Assembly (NCBI RefSeq): GCF_009856355.1
Contig: NZ_WMEW01000002.1
Coordinates: 310,001 to 374,000 of the forward strand
Reading direction: 5' to 3'
Length of the DNA stretch: 64,000 bases
DNA from: Halobacillus litoralis
GTDB taxonomy: Bacteria; Bacillota; Bacilli; Bacillales; Halobacillaceae
In this document: in pieces, positions 8,174-15,621 of the stretch
How the letters are laid out: each line of letters opens with the position of its first letter
Numbering within the stretch: the stretch's first letter is position 1
Made by a program: the position numbers and the translations under genes
The notes under the pieces: model-generated
Told to the model about the DNA's origin: nothing
The model's database searches: none
Seen by the model: the letters and a program-made list of their open reading frames with translations, nothing else

Positions 8174-9298
8174 TTAATTAATGTGCTCTTCCTTCAACTT
8201 GTTGTGCTCCTCGAGGGTATCAGCATAGTAAATCTCACCTTCACTATCCGCAAGGAAGTATAAGTGATCGTGCTCCTCCGGCTTAACAGCGGCCTCAAGA
8301 GAGTTTTTATTGAAGTTCGAAATCGGCCCGGCAGGCAGGCCTTTCACATGATACGTATTATAAGGTGACTCAATCTCCAGATCCTTGTAGTACACTTTTT
8401 CCTGGTGCTCGCCTTTTGCATACAGGACAGTAGGATCCGTCTGCAGCATCATATCATCTTCGAGCCTGTTATAAAAGACACCGGAAATCTTCTGCCGGCT
8501 CTCTGCTGTACGTGCTTCGTTTTCCAACAGGGATGCCATCGTTACAAGATCGTGCACATTTTCTATGTTATTCAATTCTTCGATTTGACTGTAATACGGG
8601 GCCACCACTTTGTTTGTCTGATCCAGCATCTTCCTCACAATCTGGTCGATACTTGGATCCTCGACATACATCGGATAAGTCGCTGCAAACAAGTATCCTT
8701 CCAAAGGATAACGGACGTCCTCTTCCAGAATATCTTCTGTAAGAAGCTGAGGATAGTCTTCCATCAGTGTTTTTACATACGCGTCATCATTGACTTTGTC
8801 CATGAATTCTTCAGCAGTAAAGGAGAACTCCTCTGCGTAAATGTCAGCAATCTGCTCCATATTCCGGCCTTCAGGAACAGTCACTGTGAGAGCAGGGTCT
8901 TTGACCAGCTTTCCGGACTTCAGGGATTCAATCACCTCATCCAAGGTCATCGAGGAAGTGAATTGGTAATCTCCTGCCTGAAAACCAGACTCGTTTTTGA
9001 ATTTGGTATAAAATCGGAAAATCATATCATTTTTAATGATTCCGTTCTCCTCAAGGATGGAAGCGATATTGGAAGTAGAGGAACCAAGAGGGATTTCCAC
9101 ATCCACCTGCTTATCATTTCCTGGATCAACAGGTTCAAGGGCGGATTTCACATAGAGGTAGCCGGATATTCCTACAATAAGCATAACTAGAGTGAAAACC
9201 GTAAGAATGATGGCAACAATCTTCCTTACTTTGCCGGCTTCTTCGATTCTATTCTTTAATTTCTTTTGGTATTGGGATTTAAAGTCAGAATTAGACAA
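8174..9298 (-). CDS. mltG: Endolytic murein transglycosylase MltG (YceG-like)
   Basis: The protein has a short cytoplasmic N-terminus, one transmembrane segment (about residues 27-48), a LysM-like region and the YceG domain. The catalytic glutamate motif is present as MASLLENEARTA. It cleaves nascent peptidoglycan strands and is thought to set glycan chain length. The start is a TTG at 9298 with AAAGGAGG seven bases upstream, giving 374 residues. An in-frame upstream ATG would add over 40 residues with no ribosome binding site and no homology. It forms the downstream end of the alaS-reoM-ruvX-yrzB neighbourhood. Confidence 0.93.
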   Translation of the reverse strand: MSNSDFKSQYQKKLKNRIEEAGKVRKIVAIILTVFTLVMLIVGISGYLYVKSALEPVDPGNDKQVDVEIPLGSSTSNIASILEENGIIKNDMIFRFYTKFKNESGFQAGDYQFTSSMTLDEVIESLKSGKLVKDPALTVTVPEGRNMEQIADIYAEEFSFTAEEFMDKVNDDAYVKTLMEDYPQLLTEDILEEDVRYPLEGYLFAATYPMYVEDPSIDQIVRKMLDQTNKVVAPYYSQIEELNNIENVHDLVTMASLLENEARTAESRQKISGVFYNRLEDDMMLQTDPTVLYAKGEHQEKVYYKDLEIESPYNTYHVKGLPAGPISNFNKNSLEAAVKPEEHDHLYFLADSEGEIYYADTLEEHNKLKEEHIN

Positions 9299-9428
9299 CG
9301 GACTTCCTCCTTTCATCCGGTACATTATACTATAAGTAGAGAGAATCTTTCTACATATTCCCGGAATTTTCAACAATGGACGCCGGGGGCGATGGCTCCA
9401 TTCTTCCCTCTCCCCTTCAAGGATATAC

Positions 9429-9466
9429 AAAAAAGACTGCCGGAAGCTTCCGGCAGTCTTTTCTTC
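9429..9466 (-). terminator. Terminator downstream of yrzB
   Basis: The perfect palindrome AAAAGACTGCCGGAAG / CTTCCGGCAGTCTTTT is followed on the minus strand by TTTTTTG. It separates yrzB from mltG. Confidence 0.88.
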
Positions 9467-9471
9467 ATTTC

Positions 9472-9756
9472 TTACGTCAGGTTTTCGTCTGTAAGCGTAT
9501 TGAGCATTTCCTCAACCATTTCCCACTCTTCATCGGATTCGATCTGGTAAAGGGCCAGATCGTCTTCCTCATTGCCTTTCTCTTCAAAGCGGAAAGCAAA
9601 AACTTCGACTTCCTCGCCATCCTTTTGTTCAGCCGGGATGACAGCAATATAGGAATGACCGGTCTTCTCCACATCAAAGGTAAACAAGACTTCAAATAAA
9701 TGCTCTTCCCCATTCTCATCAGGGATAATAATACGTTCTTCTTTTTCTAGTGCCAT
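9472..9756 (-). CDS. yrzB: DUF1292 family protein (YrzB-like)
   Basis: This very acidic, 94-residue soluble protein (motifs EERIIIPDENGEEHLFEVLF and DEEWEMVEEMLN) matches the DUF1292/YrzB family, whose function is unknown. It is conserved next to ruvX and reoM in Bacillota. The ATG at 9756 is preferred because GAGGAGG lies 8 bases upstream; a frame extension to 9783 would reach into ruvX. The gap to the ruvX stop is 13 bases. Confidence 0.88.
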   Translation of the reverse strand: MALEKEERIIIPDENGEEHLFEVLFTFDVEKTGHSYIAVIPAEQKDGEEVEVFAFRFEEKGNEEDDLALYQIESDEEWEMVEEMLNTLTDENLT

Positions 9757-9769
9757 ACAGACATCCTCC

Positions 9770-10186
9770 TCATCGTTTTGCATCTAAAAAGCTTTGTAAA
9801 ATCATGACAGCCGCCATTTTATCGATAACTTTCTTTCTTTTCTTCCGACTCATGTCAGCATCAAGCAGCACACGTTCGGCTGCCATTGTCGTCAAACGTT
9901 CATCCCACAAATGGGACGTGAGCTGAAATTCTTCTTCCATCCATGTGGCGAAAGCCTGGCTGGCTTCCCCACGCGGGCCGACGGTGCCGTTCATATTCTT
10001 CGGAAAGCCGACAACGGCTTCCGTAATCCCATGCTCGGCAATAATCCGCTTCAGCTCTTCCCGCGCTGTGGAGAAGTCCTGTTCATCCCAGTGCAGCGTT
10101 GTAAGCCCCTGGGCTGTCCAGCCTAAGGCATCCGATACGGCAATGCCGATCGTTTTCTCGCCCACATCCAAACCTATTTTTTTCAT
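9770..10186 (-). CDS. ruvX: Holliday junction resolvase-like RuvX (YqgF)
   Basis: The 138-residue protein has an RNase H-like fold signature: [15 protein letters not shown] at the N-terminus, [15 protein letters not shown] in the middle and WDERLTT and [10 protein letters not shown] toward the end, carrying the expected acidic residues. The YqgF family is implicated in 16S rRNA maturation and possibly in junction resolution. It overlaps reoM by 4 bases (ATGA), consistent with a tight reoM-ruvX-yrzB operon. Confidence 0.94.
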   Translation of the reverse strand: MKKIGLDVGEKTIGIAVSDALGWTAQGLTTLHWDEQDFSTAREELKRIIAEHGITEAVVGFPKNMNGTVGPRGEASQAFATWMEEEFQLTSHLWDERLTTMAAERVLLDADMSRKKRKKVIDKMAAVMILQSFLDAKR

Positions 10187-10455
10187 TTACTGCCCTCTTT
10201 ATTCTCATTAATGTAAAATTTGACCAATTCTTCGATCAGTTCATCACGTTCAATCTTTCGAATCAAATTCCGTGCATCCTGATGACGGGGAATGTAGGCA
10301 GGGTCGCCCGAAAGCAGATAACCTACAATCTGGTTGATGGGATTGTATCCCTTCTCCTGCAGTGCCCCGTAAACAGAAAGCAGCACAGACTGGACATCCT
10401 GATCGAAGGGTTCTTCTGAAAAATTAAACCGCATCGTTTTATCCATTGAACTCAT
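10183..10455 (-). CDS. reoM: IreB family regulatory phosphoprotein ReoM
   Basis: The 90-residue protein belongs to the IreB/YrzL family. In B. subtilis ReoM controls ClpCP-dependent degradation of MurA and is phosphorylated by the kinase PrkC at Thr7. With the ATG at 10455 the sequence begins [10 protein letters not shown], so the threonine falls exactly at position 7. GCGAGGTGA lies upstream of this ATG, and an alternative start six codons earlier would break that register. The block [20 protein letters not shown] is the family core. It is the first gene after alaS on this strand. Confidence 0.94.
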   Translation of the reverse strand: MSSMDKTMRFNFSEEPFDQDVQSVLLSVYGALQEKGYNPINQIVGYLLSGDPAYIPRHQDARNLIRKIERDELIEELVKFYINENKEGSK

Positions 10456-10518
10456 TTCGGTCACCTCGCACAAAAATGTATTTACTCCATTATATACCTA
10501 AATACCGTTCAGTAAAAA

Positions 10519-13155
10519 CTAAGAGTTTTGACCGGCATACTCTTTGGCGTATTCAAGCGCGTCCGGAATCCTGGAAGCGTCCTTCCCTCCGGCCTGAGCC
10601 ATATCGGGGCGGCCTCCACCACCACCGCCGCAGCGGGTGGCTGCTTCTTTGATCAATTGACCGGCATGATAGCCCTGGTCAATTAGATCTTTGGATACTC
10701 CGGCAATCAGCTGCACTTTTTCACCGTTTGGAGCAGCCAGCAGGATAATGCCTGAATCGATCTTCTGCTTCAAGTCGTCAACCATGGTTCTGAGTGTGTT
10801 CATATCTTTCACATCCACCTGCTTAGCCAGTACGTTCACACCATTGACCTGCTCTACTTCATCAAGGATACTTGTTGCCTCCATATTGGACAGCTTCGCG
10901 CTCAAGGAGTCATTCTCCTTCTGAAGATCCTTCATTTCTTTATGAAGCGTTTCAATGCGCTCCGGCACCTGTTCCGGAGATGCCTTCAATAGAGCACCGG
11001 CCTGCTTCAGGACAGAAGCTTTCTGATTCATATAAAGATAGGCATCTTTCGCAGTCACTGCTTCAATTCTGCGTGTTCCTGCTCCGATTCCTGATTCCGA
11101 TACGATCTTGAACAGACCGATTTCTGCTGTATTCAGCACGTGACAGCCGCCACACAGCTCCAGGCTGTAGTCCCCTACTTGAACGACGCGGACCGTGTCC
11201 CCATACTTTTCGCCAAAGAGCGCCATCGCTCCTTTAGCTTTAGCTTCCTCTATGGAGTTGATTTCAATGGAAACCGGTAGGGACTGCCATACCTTTTCAT
11301 TGACAATCGCTTCGATTTTTTCCATTTCTTCATTGGTTACCGCACCAAAATGAGAGAAATCAAATCGCAGACGATCCGGCGCAACGAGAGATCCGGCCTG
11401 GTTCACATGCTCTCCGAGCACATCTTTCAGCGCCTGGTGAAGCAGGTGGGTCGCCGTATGGTTTTTAACAATGAAGGAACGACTGCCCTGGTCGACTTCT
11501 GCTGTGACCTGTGCCCCTTTTTCTATCCTTCCTTCTTTCACGACCGCCTCGTGCATATGCTGTCCGTTCGGAGCCTTTTGCACATTCGTGACTTCAAGAA
11601 GGCCTTCCTCCGTCTTAATCAAGCCTTTATCCGCCATCTGTCCGCCGCTTTCTGCATAGAACGGTGTTTCTGCAAGGAAAAGATACACCGTATCGCCTTC
11701 CTCTGCTTTCTCTGCAAACCCTTTATCTTTGATCAATTCGACGATTGTGGAAGAAGCTGTAAGCTTATCATAACCGACAAAGGTACTGTCGACATGAACC
11801 TCACCAAGCACACCATCCTGGACCTGCATGGAATCTGTTTTCTGGCGGGCACTGCGGGCACGTTCCCGCTGTTTTTCCATCTCCTGCTTAAAGCCTTCTT
11901 CATCGATGGTAAAGCCGGCCTCAGCTACATACTCTTCCGTCAGTTCCTTCGGGAATCCGTACGTATCATACAGTCGGAACACTTCAGTTCCCGGGAATAC
12001 CGTGCTTCCTTTATCCGTTTCCTCTTTCATGATCGTAGAAAGAATCTGCAGACCATCATTCAGTGTTTCGTGAAAACGTTCCTCTTCTGTCTGGATGACA
12101 TTCTGAATGAATGCTTCCTTCTTCTTCACTTCTGGATAGAAGTCGACCATGATGTTGGACACTTCAGGTACAAGCTTATACATGAACGGCTTATCAATAC
12201 CGATCTGCTTGGCAAAACGAACCGCACGACGAAGCAGGCGGCGGAGGACATACCCGCGTCCCTCGTTTGAAGGCAGTGCTCCATCGCTCACAGCAAAGGT
12301 GACCGTTCTCATATGGTCTGCGATGACCTTGAAGGAAGAATCACCTTCAACACTGTCCCCGTATTTGTGTGACGTCATTTTCTCAGCTGCTTCAATAATC
12401 GGCTTGAACAAGTCGGTTTCAAAGTTGGTATCCGTTTCCTGGATGACACAGACAATACGCTCAAGACCCATTCCTGTATCAATGTTTTTCTTCGGAAGCG
12501 GCGTGTAGGTATCATCCGGATTGTGGTTGAACTGGGAGAATACAAGGTTCCAGATTTCCAGGTAACGCTCGTTCTCACCGCCTGGATACAATTCCGGATC
12601 GTTGGAGTCGCTGCCGAAGGCTTCCCCGCGGTCATAGAAAATCTCTGTATTTGGTCCACTCGGGCCTTCGCCGATATCCCAGAAGTTTTCTTCAATGCGG
12701 ATGATGCGCTCTTCCGGAAGTCCAATGCTGTCTCTCCAGATTTGGAACGCCTCATCATCTTCGGGGTGAACGGTTACGGACAGCTTCTCAGGATCAAACC
12801 CGATCCACTTGTCACTCGTTAAGAATTCCCAGGCCCATGCCATCGCTTCCTTCTTAAAATAGTCACCGATGGAAAAATTACCAAGCATTTCGAAAAACGT
12901 ATGGTGGCGGGCGGTGAAGCCGACATTTTCAATATCGTTGGTACGGATGGATTTCTGGGCGTTGACAATTCTCGGGTTGTCCGGAATAACGCGGCCGTCG
13001 AAATATTTTTTCAATGTCGCTACACCACTGTTGATCCATAAAAGCGTCGGATCTTCATGTGGAACAAGCGATGCGCTGGGTTCTACACTGTGGCCTTTTT
13101 CTTTAAAAAAGTCCAGAAACATTTGACGTACGTCAGCAGATGTCAAATTTCTCAT
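10519..13155 (-). CDS. alaS: Alanyl-tRNA synthetase
   Basis: The 878-residue length is typical. The class II catalytic core is N-terminal. The editing domain contains HTATHLLHQ and CGGCH, and the C-Ala domain ends with a glycine-rich segment ([16 protein letters not shown]). The enzyme charges tRNA-Ala and clears Ser/Gly mischarging. AAGGAGGTAGC precedes the ATG. It is preceded by a T-box leader and a consensus sigma-A promoter, so expression should rise when tRNA-Ala is uncharged. Confidence 0.98.
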   Translation of the reverse strand: MRNLTSADVRQMFLDFFKEKGHSVEPSASLVPHEDPTLLWINSGVATLKKYFDGRVIPDNPRIVNAQKSIRTNDIENVGFTARHHTFFEMLGNFSIGDYFKKEAMAWAWEFLTSDKWIGFDPEKLSVTVHPEDDEAFQIWRDSIGLPEERIIRIEENFWDIGEGPSGPNTEIFYDRGEAFGSDSNDPELYPGGENERYLEIWNLVFSQFNHNPDDTYTPLPKKNIDTGMGLERIVCVIQETDTNFETDLFKPIIEAAEKMTSHKYGDSVEGDSSFKVIADHMRTVTFAVSDGALPSNEGRGYVLRRLLRRAVRFAKQIGIDKPFMYKLVPEVSNIMVDFYPEVKKKEAFIQNVIQTEEERFHETLNDGLQILSTIMKEETDKGSTVFPGTEVFRLYDTYGFPKELTEEYVAEAGFTIDEEGFKQEMEKQRERARSARQKTDSMQVQDGVLGEVHVDSTFVGYDKLTASSTIVELIKDKGFAEKAEEGDTVYLFLAETPFYAESGGQMADKGLIKTEEGLLEVTNVQKAPNGQHMHEAVVKEGRIEKGAQVTAEVDQGSRSFIVKNHTATHLLHQALKDVLGEHVNQAGSLVAPDRLRFDFSHFGAVTNEEMEKIEAIVNEKVWQSLPVSIEINSIEEAKAKGAMALFGEKYGDTVRVVQVGDYSLELCGGCHVLNTAEIGLFKIVSESGIGAGTRRIEAVTAKDAYLYMNQKASVLKQAGALLKASPEQVPERIETLHKEMKDLQKENDSLSAKLSNMEATSILDEVEQVNGVNVLAKQVDVKDMNTLRTMVDDLKQKIDSGIILLAAPNGEKVQLIAGVSKDLIDQGYHAGQLIKEAATRCGGGGGGRPDMAQAGGKDASRIPDALEYAKEYAGQNS

Positions 13156-13207
13156 AATAGAGCTACCTCCTTAAGTATACATAGAGAGACCGTAACGAAC
13201 GAAGAAA

Positions 13208-13464
13208 AATAAAAACTCCCGTCCCTGCCATCATCGGCAGGGACGGGAGTTTTTCCGCGGTACCACCCTGGTTACAGGTTCTGCACCTGTCAGCTTGGAA
13301 TGCCTGTAACGCGGCATGACTACGACGGGGATTAACCGCACTCCGGAATAGCGTTCGGCACAATCATGCAGCGTGTTTTACAGCCGGGAACACGCCTCTC
13401 TGTCCATGAAAAGGATGCCTACTCGTTTCCTTCATCGTTTTCTTCGTTCAAAAAGTCTACGCTA
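13208..13464 (-). promoter_or_regulatory. T-box leader of alaS
   Basis: Reading the minus strand, the conserved T-box sequence AGGGTGGTACCGCGG (13255-13269) is followed by a long terminator hairpin (AAAAACTCCCGTCCCTGCC / GGCAGGGACGGGAGTTTTT, about 13211-13254) and then T-rich sequence. Upstream lie stem I elements, including GAGTAGG and GGACAGAGAGG. Uncharged tRNA-Ala would pair with the leader and favour the antiterminator. A GCT triplet within CACGCTGCATG is a candidate alanine specifier, assigned by eye only. This feature accounts for nearly all of the 333-base gap upstream of alaS. Confidence 0.92.
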
Positions 13465-13470
13465 AACGTA

Positions 13471-13499
13471 ATTATAGTGAAGTGTCCTTCACCTGTCAA
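13471..13499 (-). promoter_or_regulatory. Consensus sigma-A promoter of alaS
   Basis: On the minus strand TTGACA (13494-13499) and TATAAT (13471-13476) are separated by exactly 17 bases, a perfect sigma-A match. The -35 box overlaps the last codons of the upstream AI-2E family gene (stop at 13489-13491). The spacer contains the short inverted repeat GTGAAG-GACA-CTTCAC. Confidence 0.9.
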
Positions 13500-14556
13500 T
13501 ATGAAGCCGTCCAGCCCGGACTTCATCAACAATAACCTTCAGGCACGTCAAGACTGGAACAGCCAGAATCAACCCGGGAATCCCCGCGATTTCACCTCCG
13601 AGTAAAAGAGCGAAGATGATGAACAGCGGGTGGGTGTGGATGCTCCTCCCCATAATATACGGAGACAAAAGATTCCCTTCAATCACTTGAATCACGATGA
13701 CGACGAGCAGTGTAAGCAGAAGGCTGTTGACCGAAACAGTTACCGCCACCACCACAGCAGGCACAGCCCCCAAAATCGGACCGAAATACGGAATGATGTT
13801 GGTCAGCCCCGCAATTAACCCAAGGACGAGTGGGTAGGGCAGGTCGATCAGCCAAAACCCAGCGGCTGCCAGTACCCCGACGACAAGACTGATTAACAGC
13901 TGCCCCCGGATATATCCGCCAAGCGAGTGATTCAGTTGAACAGTCAGACGCCCCGCTTCGCTGTGCCACGTGCGCGGGAGCAGCGTGAGTAAGTACCGTC
14001 CGATCATTTGATAATCCTTTAAAAAGTAGAAGGTCATCACAGGAATCACAGCAAGCAGCAGAATCATATTGAAAAGACCGCTGATTCCTGTAAAAACCGT
14101 CATTACTTTTTGACTGATCCAGCCTTCAAAGGCTTCAAAACGCTGATCCATTTTTTCATGAATTCCATCCGGGAGCCGCTCGGTCTGGGCATACAGTTCC
14201 TTCGTCCACCCTTGATAAGATTCCACAAGAGCAGGCAGATGCTCATTGAGAAGCTTCAATTGATCCAGCAGCCTTGGCATTCCTTTGTACAACCCGTAAC
14301 TCGCCAGTGTAAAAAAGGCTGAAAAGATCACAAGGATGGCTAATGTCCGGGGCACACCTGCTTCCTCAAGTCCGTGTACGAGCGGATGGAGCAGCAGGGA
14401 AAGAACAAGGGATGCAGCAAAAGGGAACAGGACCTTTCCGATCACCAAAAGCCCCTGGTCATAATAAGGAAAAAGCCAGGCCAGAAGCAGAAGAGACAAC
14501 AAGGTAATAAAGAAGATGGTTAACCGTTTGAGCCATTTGGAAGAACGCTCACTCAT
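13489..14556 (-). CDS. yrrI: AI-2E family transporter (YrrI-like)
   Basis: The 355-residue polytopic membrane protein has about eight hydrophobic segments. The C-terminal part includes PYPLVLGLIAGLTNIIPYFGPILG, part of which is the hallmark of the AI-2E/PerM family. Members have been linked to export of small molecules or Na+(Li+)/H+ exchange, so the substrate is unknown. It is 353 residues and at the same position upstream of alaS in B. subtilis. Its own ribosome binding site is weak, and it starts 6 bases after yrzR, so translation may depend on the upstream gene. Confidence 0.88.
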   Translation of the reverse strand: MSERSSKWLKRLTIFFITLLSLLLLAWLFPYYDQGLLVIGKVLFPFAASLVLSLLLHPLVHGLEEAGVPRTLAILVIFSAFFTLASYGLYKGMPRLLDQLKLLNEHLPALVESYQGWTKELYAQTERLPDGIHEKMDQRFEAFEGWISQKVMTVFTGISGLFNMILLLAVIPVMTFYFLKDYQMIGRYLLTLLPRTWHSEAGRLTVQLNHSLGGYIRGQLLISLVVGVLAAAGFWLIDLPYPLVLGLIAGLTNIIPYFGPILGAVPAVVVAVTVSVNSLLLTLLVVIVIQVIEGNLLSPYIMGRSIHTHPLFIIFALLLGGEIAGIPGLILAVPVLTCLKVIVDEVRAGRLHIDR

Positions 14557-14562
14557 GAATCA

Positions 14563-14739
14563 TCAGGATCCCTGTTGATAAAAGATATCATTCAGGGAGC
14601 TCAGACTGCCATCCTCTTCAATCTGGTTAATGTTGATTCGGCCATCCTCCACCGAAAGCTCCAGACAGCAGTTCCAGCAGTAATACTGCTCACTGCCGAT
14701 TTTTCCTAGGTTCTTATTGTTGCAATTTGGGCACCGCAT
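14563..14739 (-). CDS. yrzR: Small zinc-ribbon protein (YrzR-like)
   Basis: This 58-residue frame reads MRCPNCNNKNLGKIG at its N-terminus and YYCWNCCLELSV in the middle. The two CxxC pairs at residues 3-6 and 21-24 suggest a single zinc ribbon. The remainder (QIEEDGSLSSLNDIF) resembles B. subtilis YrzR, a 63-residue protein of unknown function at the same place. AAAGGAG lies 9 bases before the ATG. A 9-base-pair hairpin overlaps the region between the ribosome binding site and the start codon. Confidence 0.83.
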   Translation of the reverse strand: MRCPNCNNKNLGKIGSEQYYCWNCCLELSVEDGRININQIEEDGSLSSLNDIFYQQGS

Positions 14740-14741
14740 AA

Positions 14742-14774
14742 GGACATACTCCTTTTTTACCTATCAGTATGTCC
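14742..14774 (-). promoter_or_regulatory. Hairpin overlapping the yrzR ribosome binding site
   Basis: On the minus strand GGACATACT (14766-14774) can pair with AGTATGTCC (14742-14750) over 9 base pairs with a 15-base loop. The second arm includes the last two bases of the AAGGAG ribosome binding site and ends 3 bases before the ATG. The pairing is seen directly; a regulatory role is inferred. Confidence 0.5.
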
Positions 14775-14787
14775 CTATGAAGGAAAT

Positions 14788-15609
14788 TCATACCCGGCTG
14801 AGCACGTCCCTCACCCAGCGGATGCCTTCATCCACTTCTTCCGGTGTTGGATTCATATGGGGAGTGTGTTCGAATATGAAGTATTTTTCTCTGCCTTCCC
14901 GGAGCTTCTGCAGCATGGGTTCCATATCATAAGCACCGTTCCATCTCCCTTTGTCCGGATGAAGCGGAATCCAATAATACTTGTCTTCGACATAACAGAC
15001 GTTGTGAAGATGGACGACAGACGTAAAAGGCAGAAGAGGCTCCACATACGAACGCCAATCCTCTCCAGCCGCCATGCGGTAGTCCCCCAGATCGACACAG
15101 ATATCGAGGCCGTAACGCTCCCACAATTCAACAGGGAACTGCCGGAGATAATCTATTCCCTTACCTGAACGGTTACGGCCGAGTTTGGGCTCGCACACGA
15201 TTGGAAGCGCATAGGTTTCTTTCAATCTATGTAAAAATTTCAATCCTTCTTCGATTTCTTGAAAAGGGCTGGTCGAGGTTCCCGCAAAATACGGGAAATG
15301 AACGAGCACGTAGGAAGCCCTTTCCTCAGCAAGACGGGCCACTTCCCGTTCAAATGAATGACGGGCCTCCTCCGGGTCCACAGCCACACGTTCAATCAAA
15401 TCGTACTTGCTCCTCCCCCGGAGGAGAGGCGAATGGATACCGAAGCTGTTGAGCTGGTGATCCTCTGCCATTTCCTTGAACGTCTCATAGGAGGTTTCGT
15501 CTGGAAACTCTCCGATTTCGACATGGTCCAGGCCGCGTTCAAATAGAAAAGAAAACTGGTGCGTATCGGATAAAATCGTACTCCCTGACAGTCCTAATCT
15601 ATGATTCAC
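14788..15609 (-). CDS. Sugar phosphate isomerase/epimerase-like TIM-barrel protein
   Basis: The 273-residue protein looks like a member of the xylose isomerase-like TIM barrel family (AP_endonuc_2). Signs are an N-terminal strand with HVEIGEFPD, then FGIHSPLLRG, YVLVHFPYF, IVCEPKLGRN and ICVDLGDYRM, alternating strands with His/Glu/Asp residues that could bind a metal. I cannot name a substrate. It starts with GTG at 15609, preceded by AGGAGAGG, 12 bases after recD2. I do not recall an equivalent at this position in B. subtilis. Confidence 0.72.
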   Translation of the reverse strand: MNHRLGLSGSTILSDTHQFSFLFERGLDHVEIGEFPDETSYETFKEMAEDHQLNSFGIHSPLLRGRSKYDLIERVAVDPEEARHSFEREVARLAEERASYVLVHFPYFAGTSTSPFQEIEEGLKFLHRLKETYALPIVCEPKLGRNRSGKGIDYLRQFPVELWERYGLDICVDLGDYRMAAGEDWRSYVEPLLPFTSVVHLHNVCYVEDKYYWIPLHPDKGRWNGAYDMEPMLQKLREGREKYFIFEHTPHMNPTPEEVDEGIRWVRDVLSRV

Positions 15610-15621
15610 TGCAATCCTCTC

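Noticed and set aside
13208..13254. Strong hairpin upstream of alaS taken as an ordinary terminator of the upstream gene
   Set aside because: It directly follows the conserved T-box sequence and lies downstream of a consensus promoter, so it is the leader attenuator. The same applies to the hairpin at 27610-27653.
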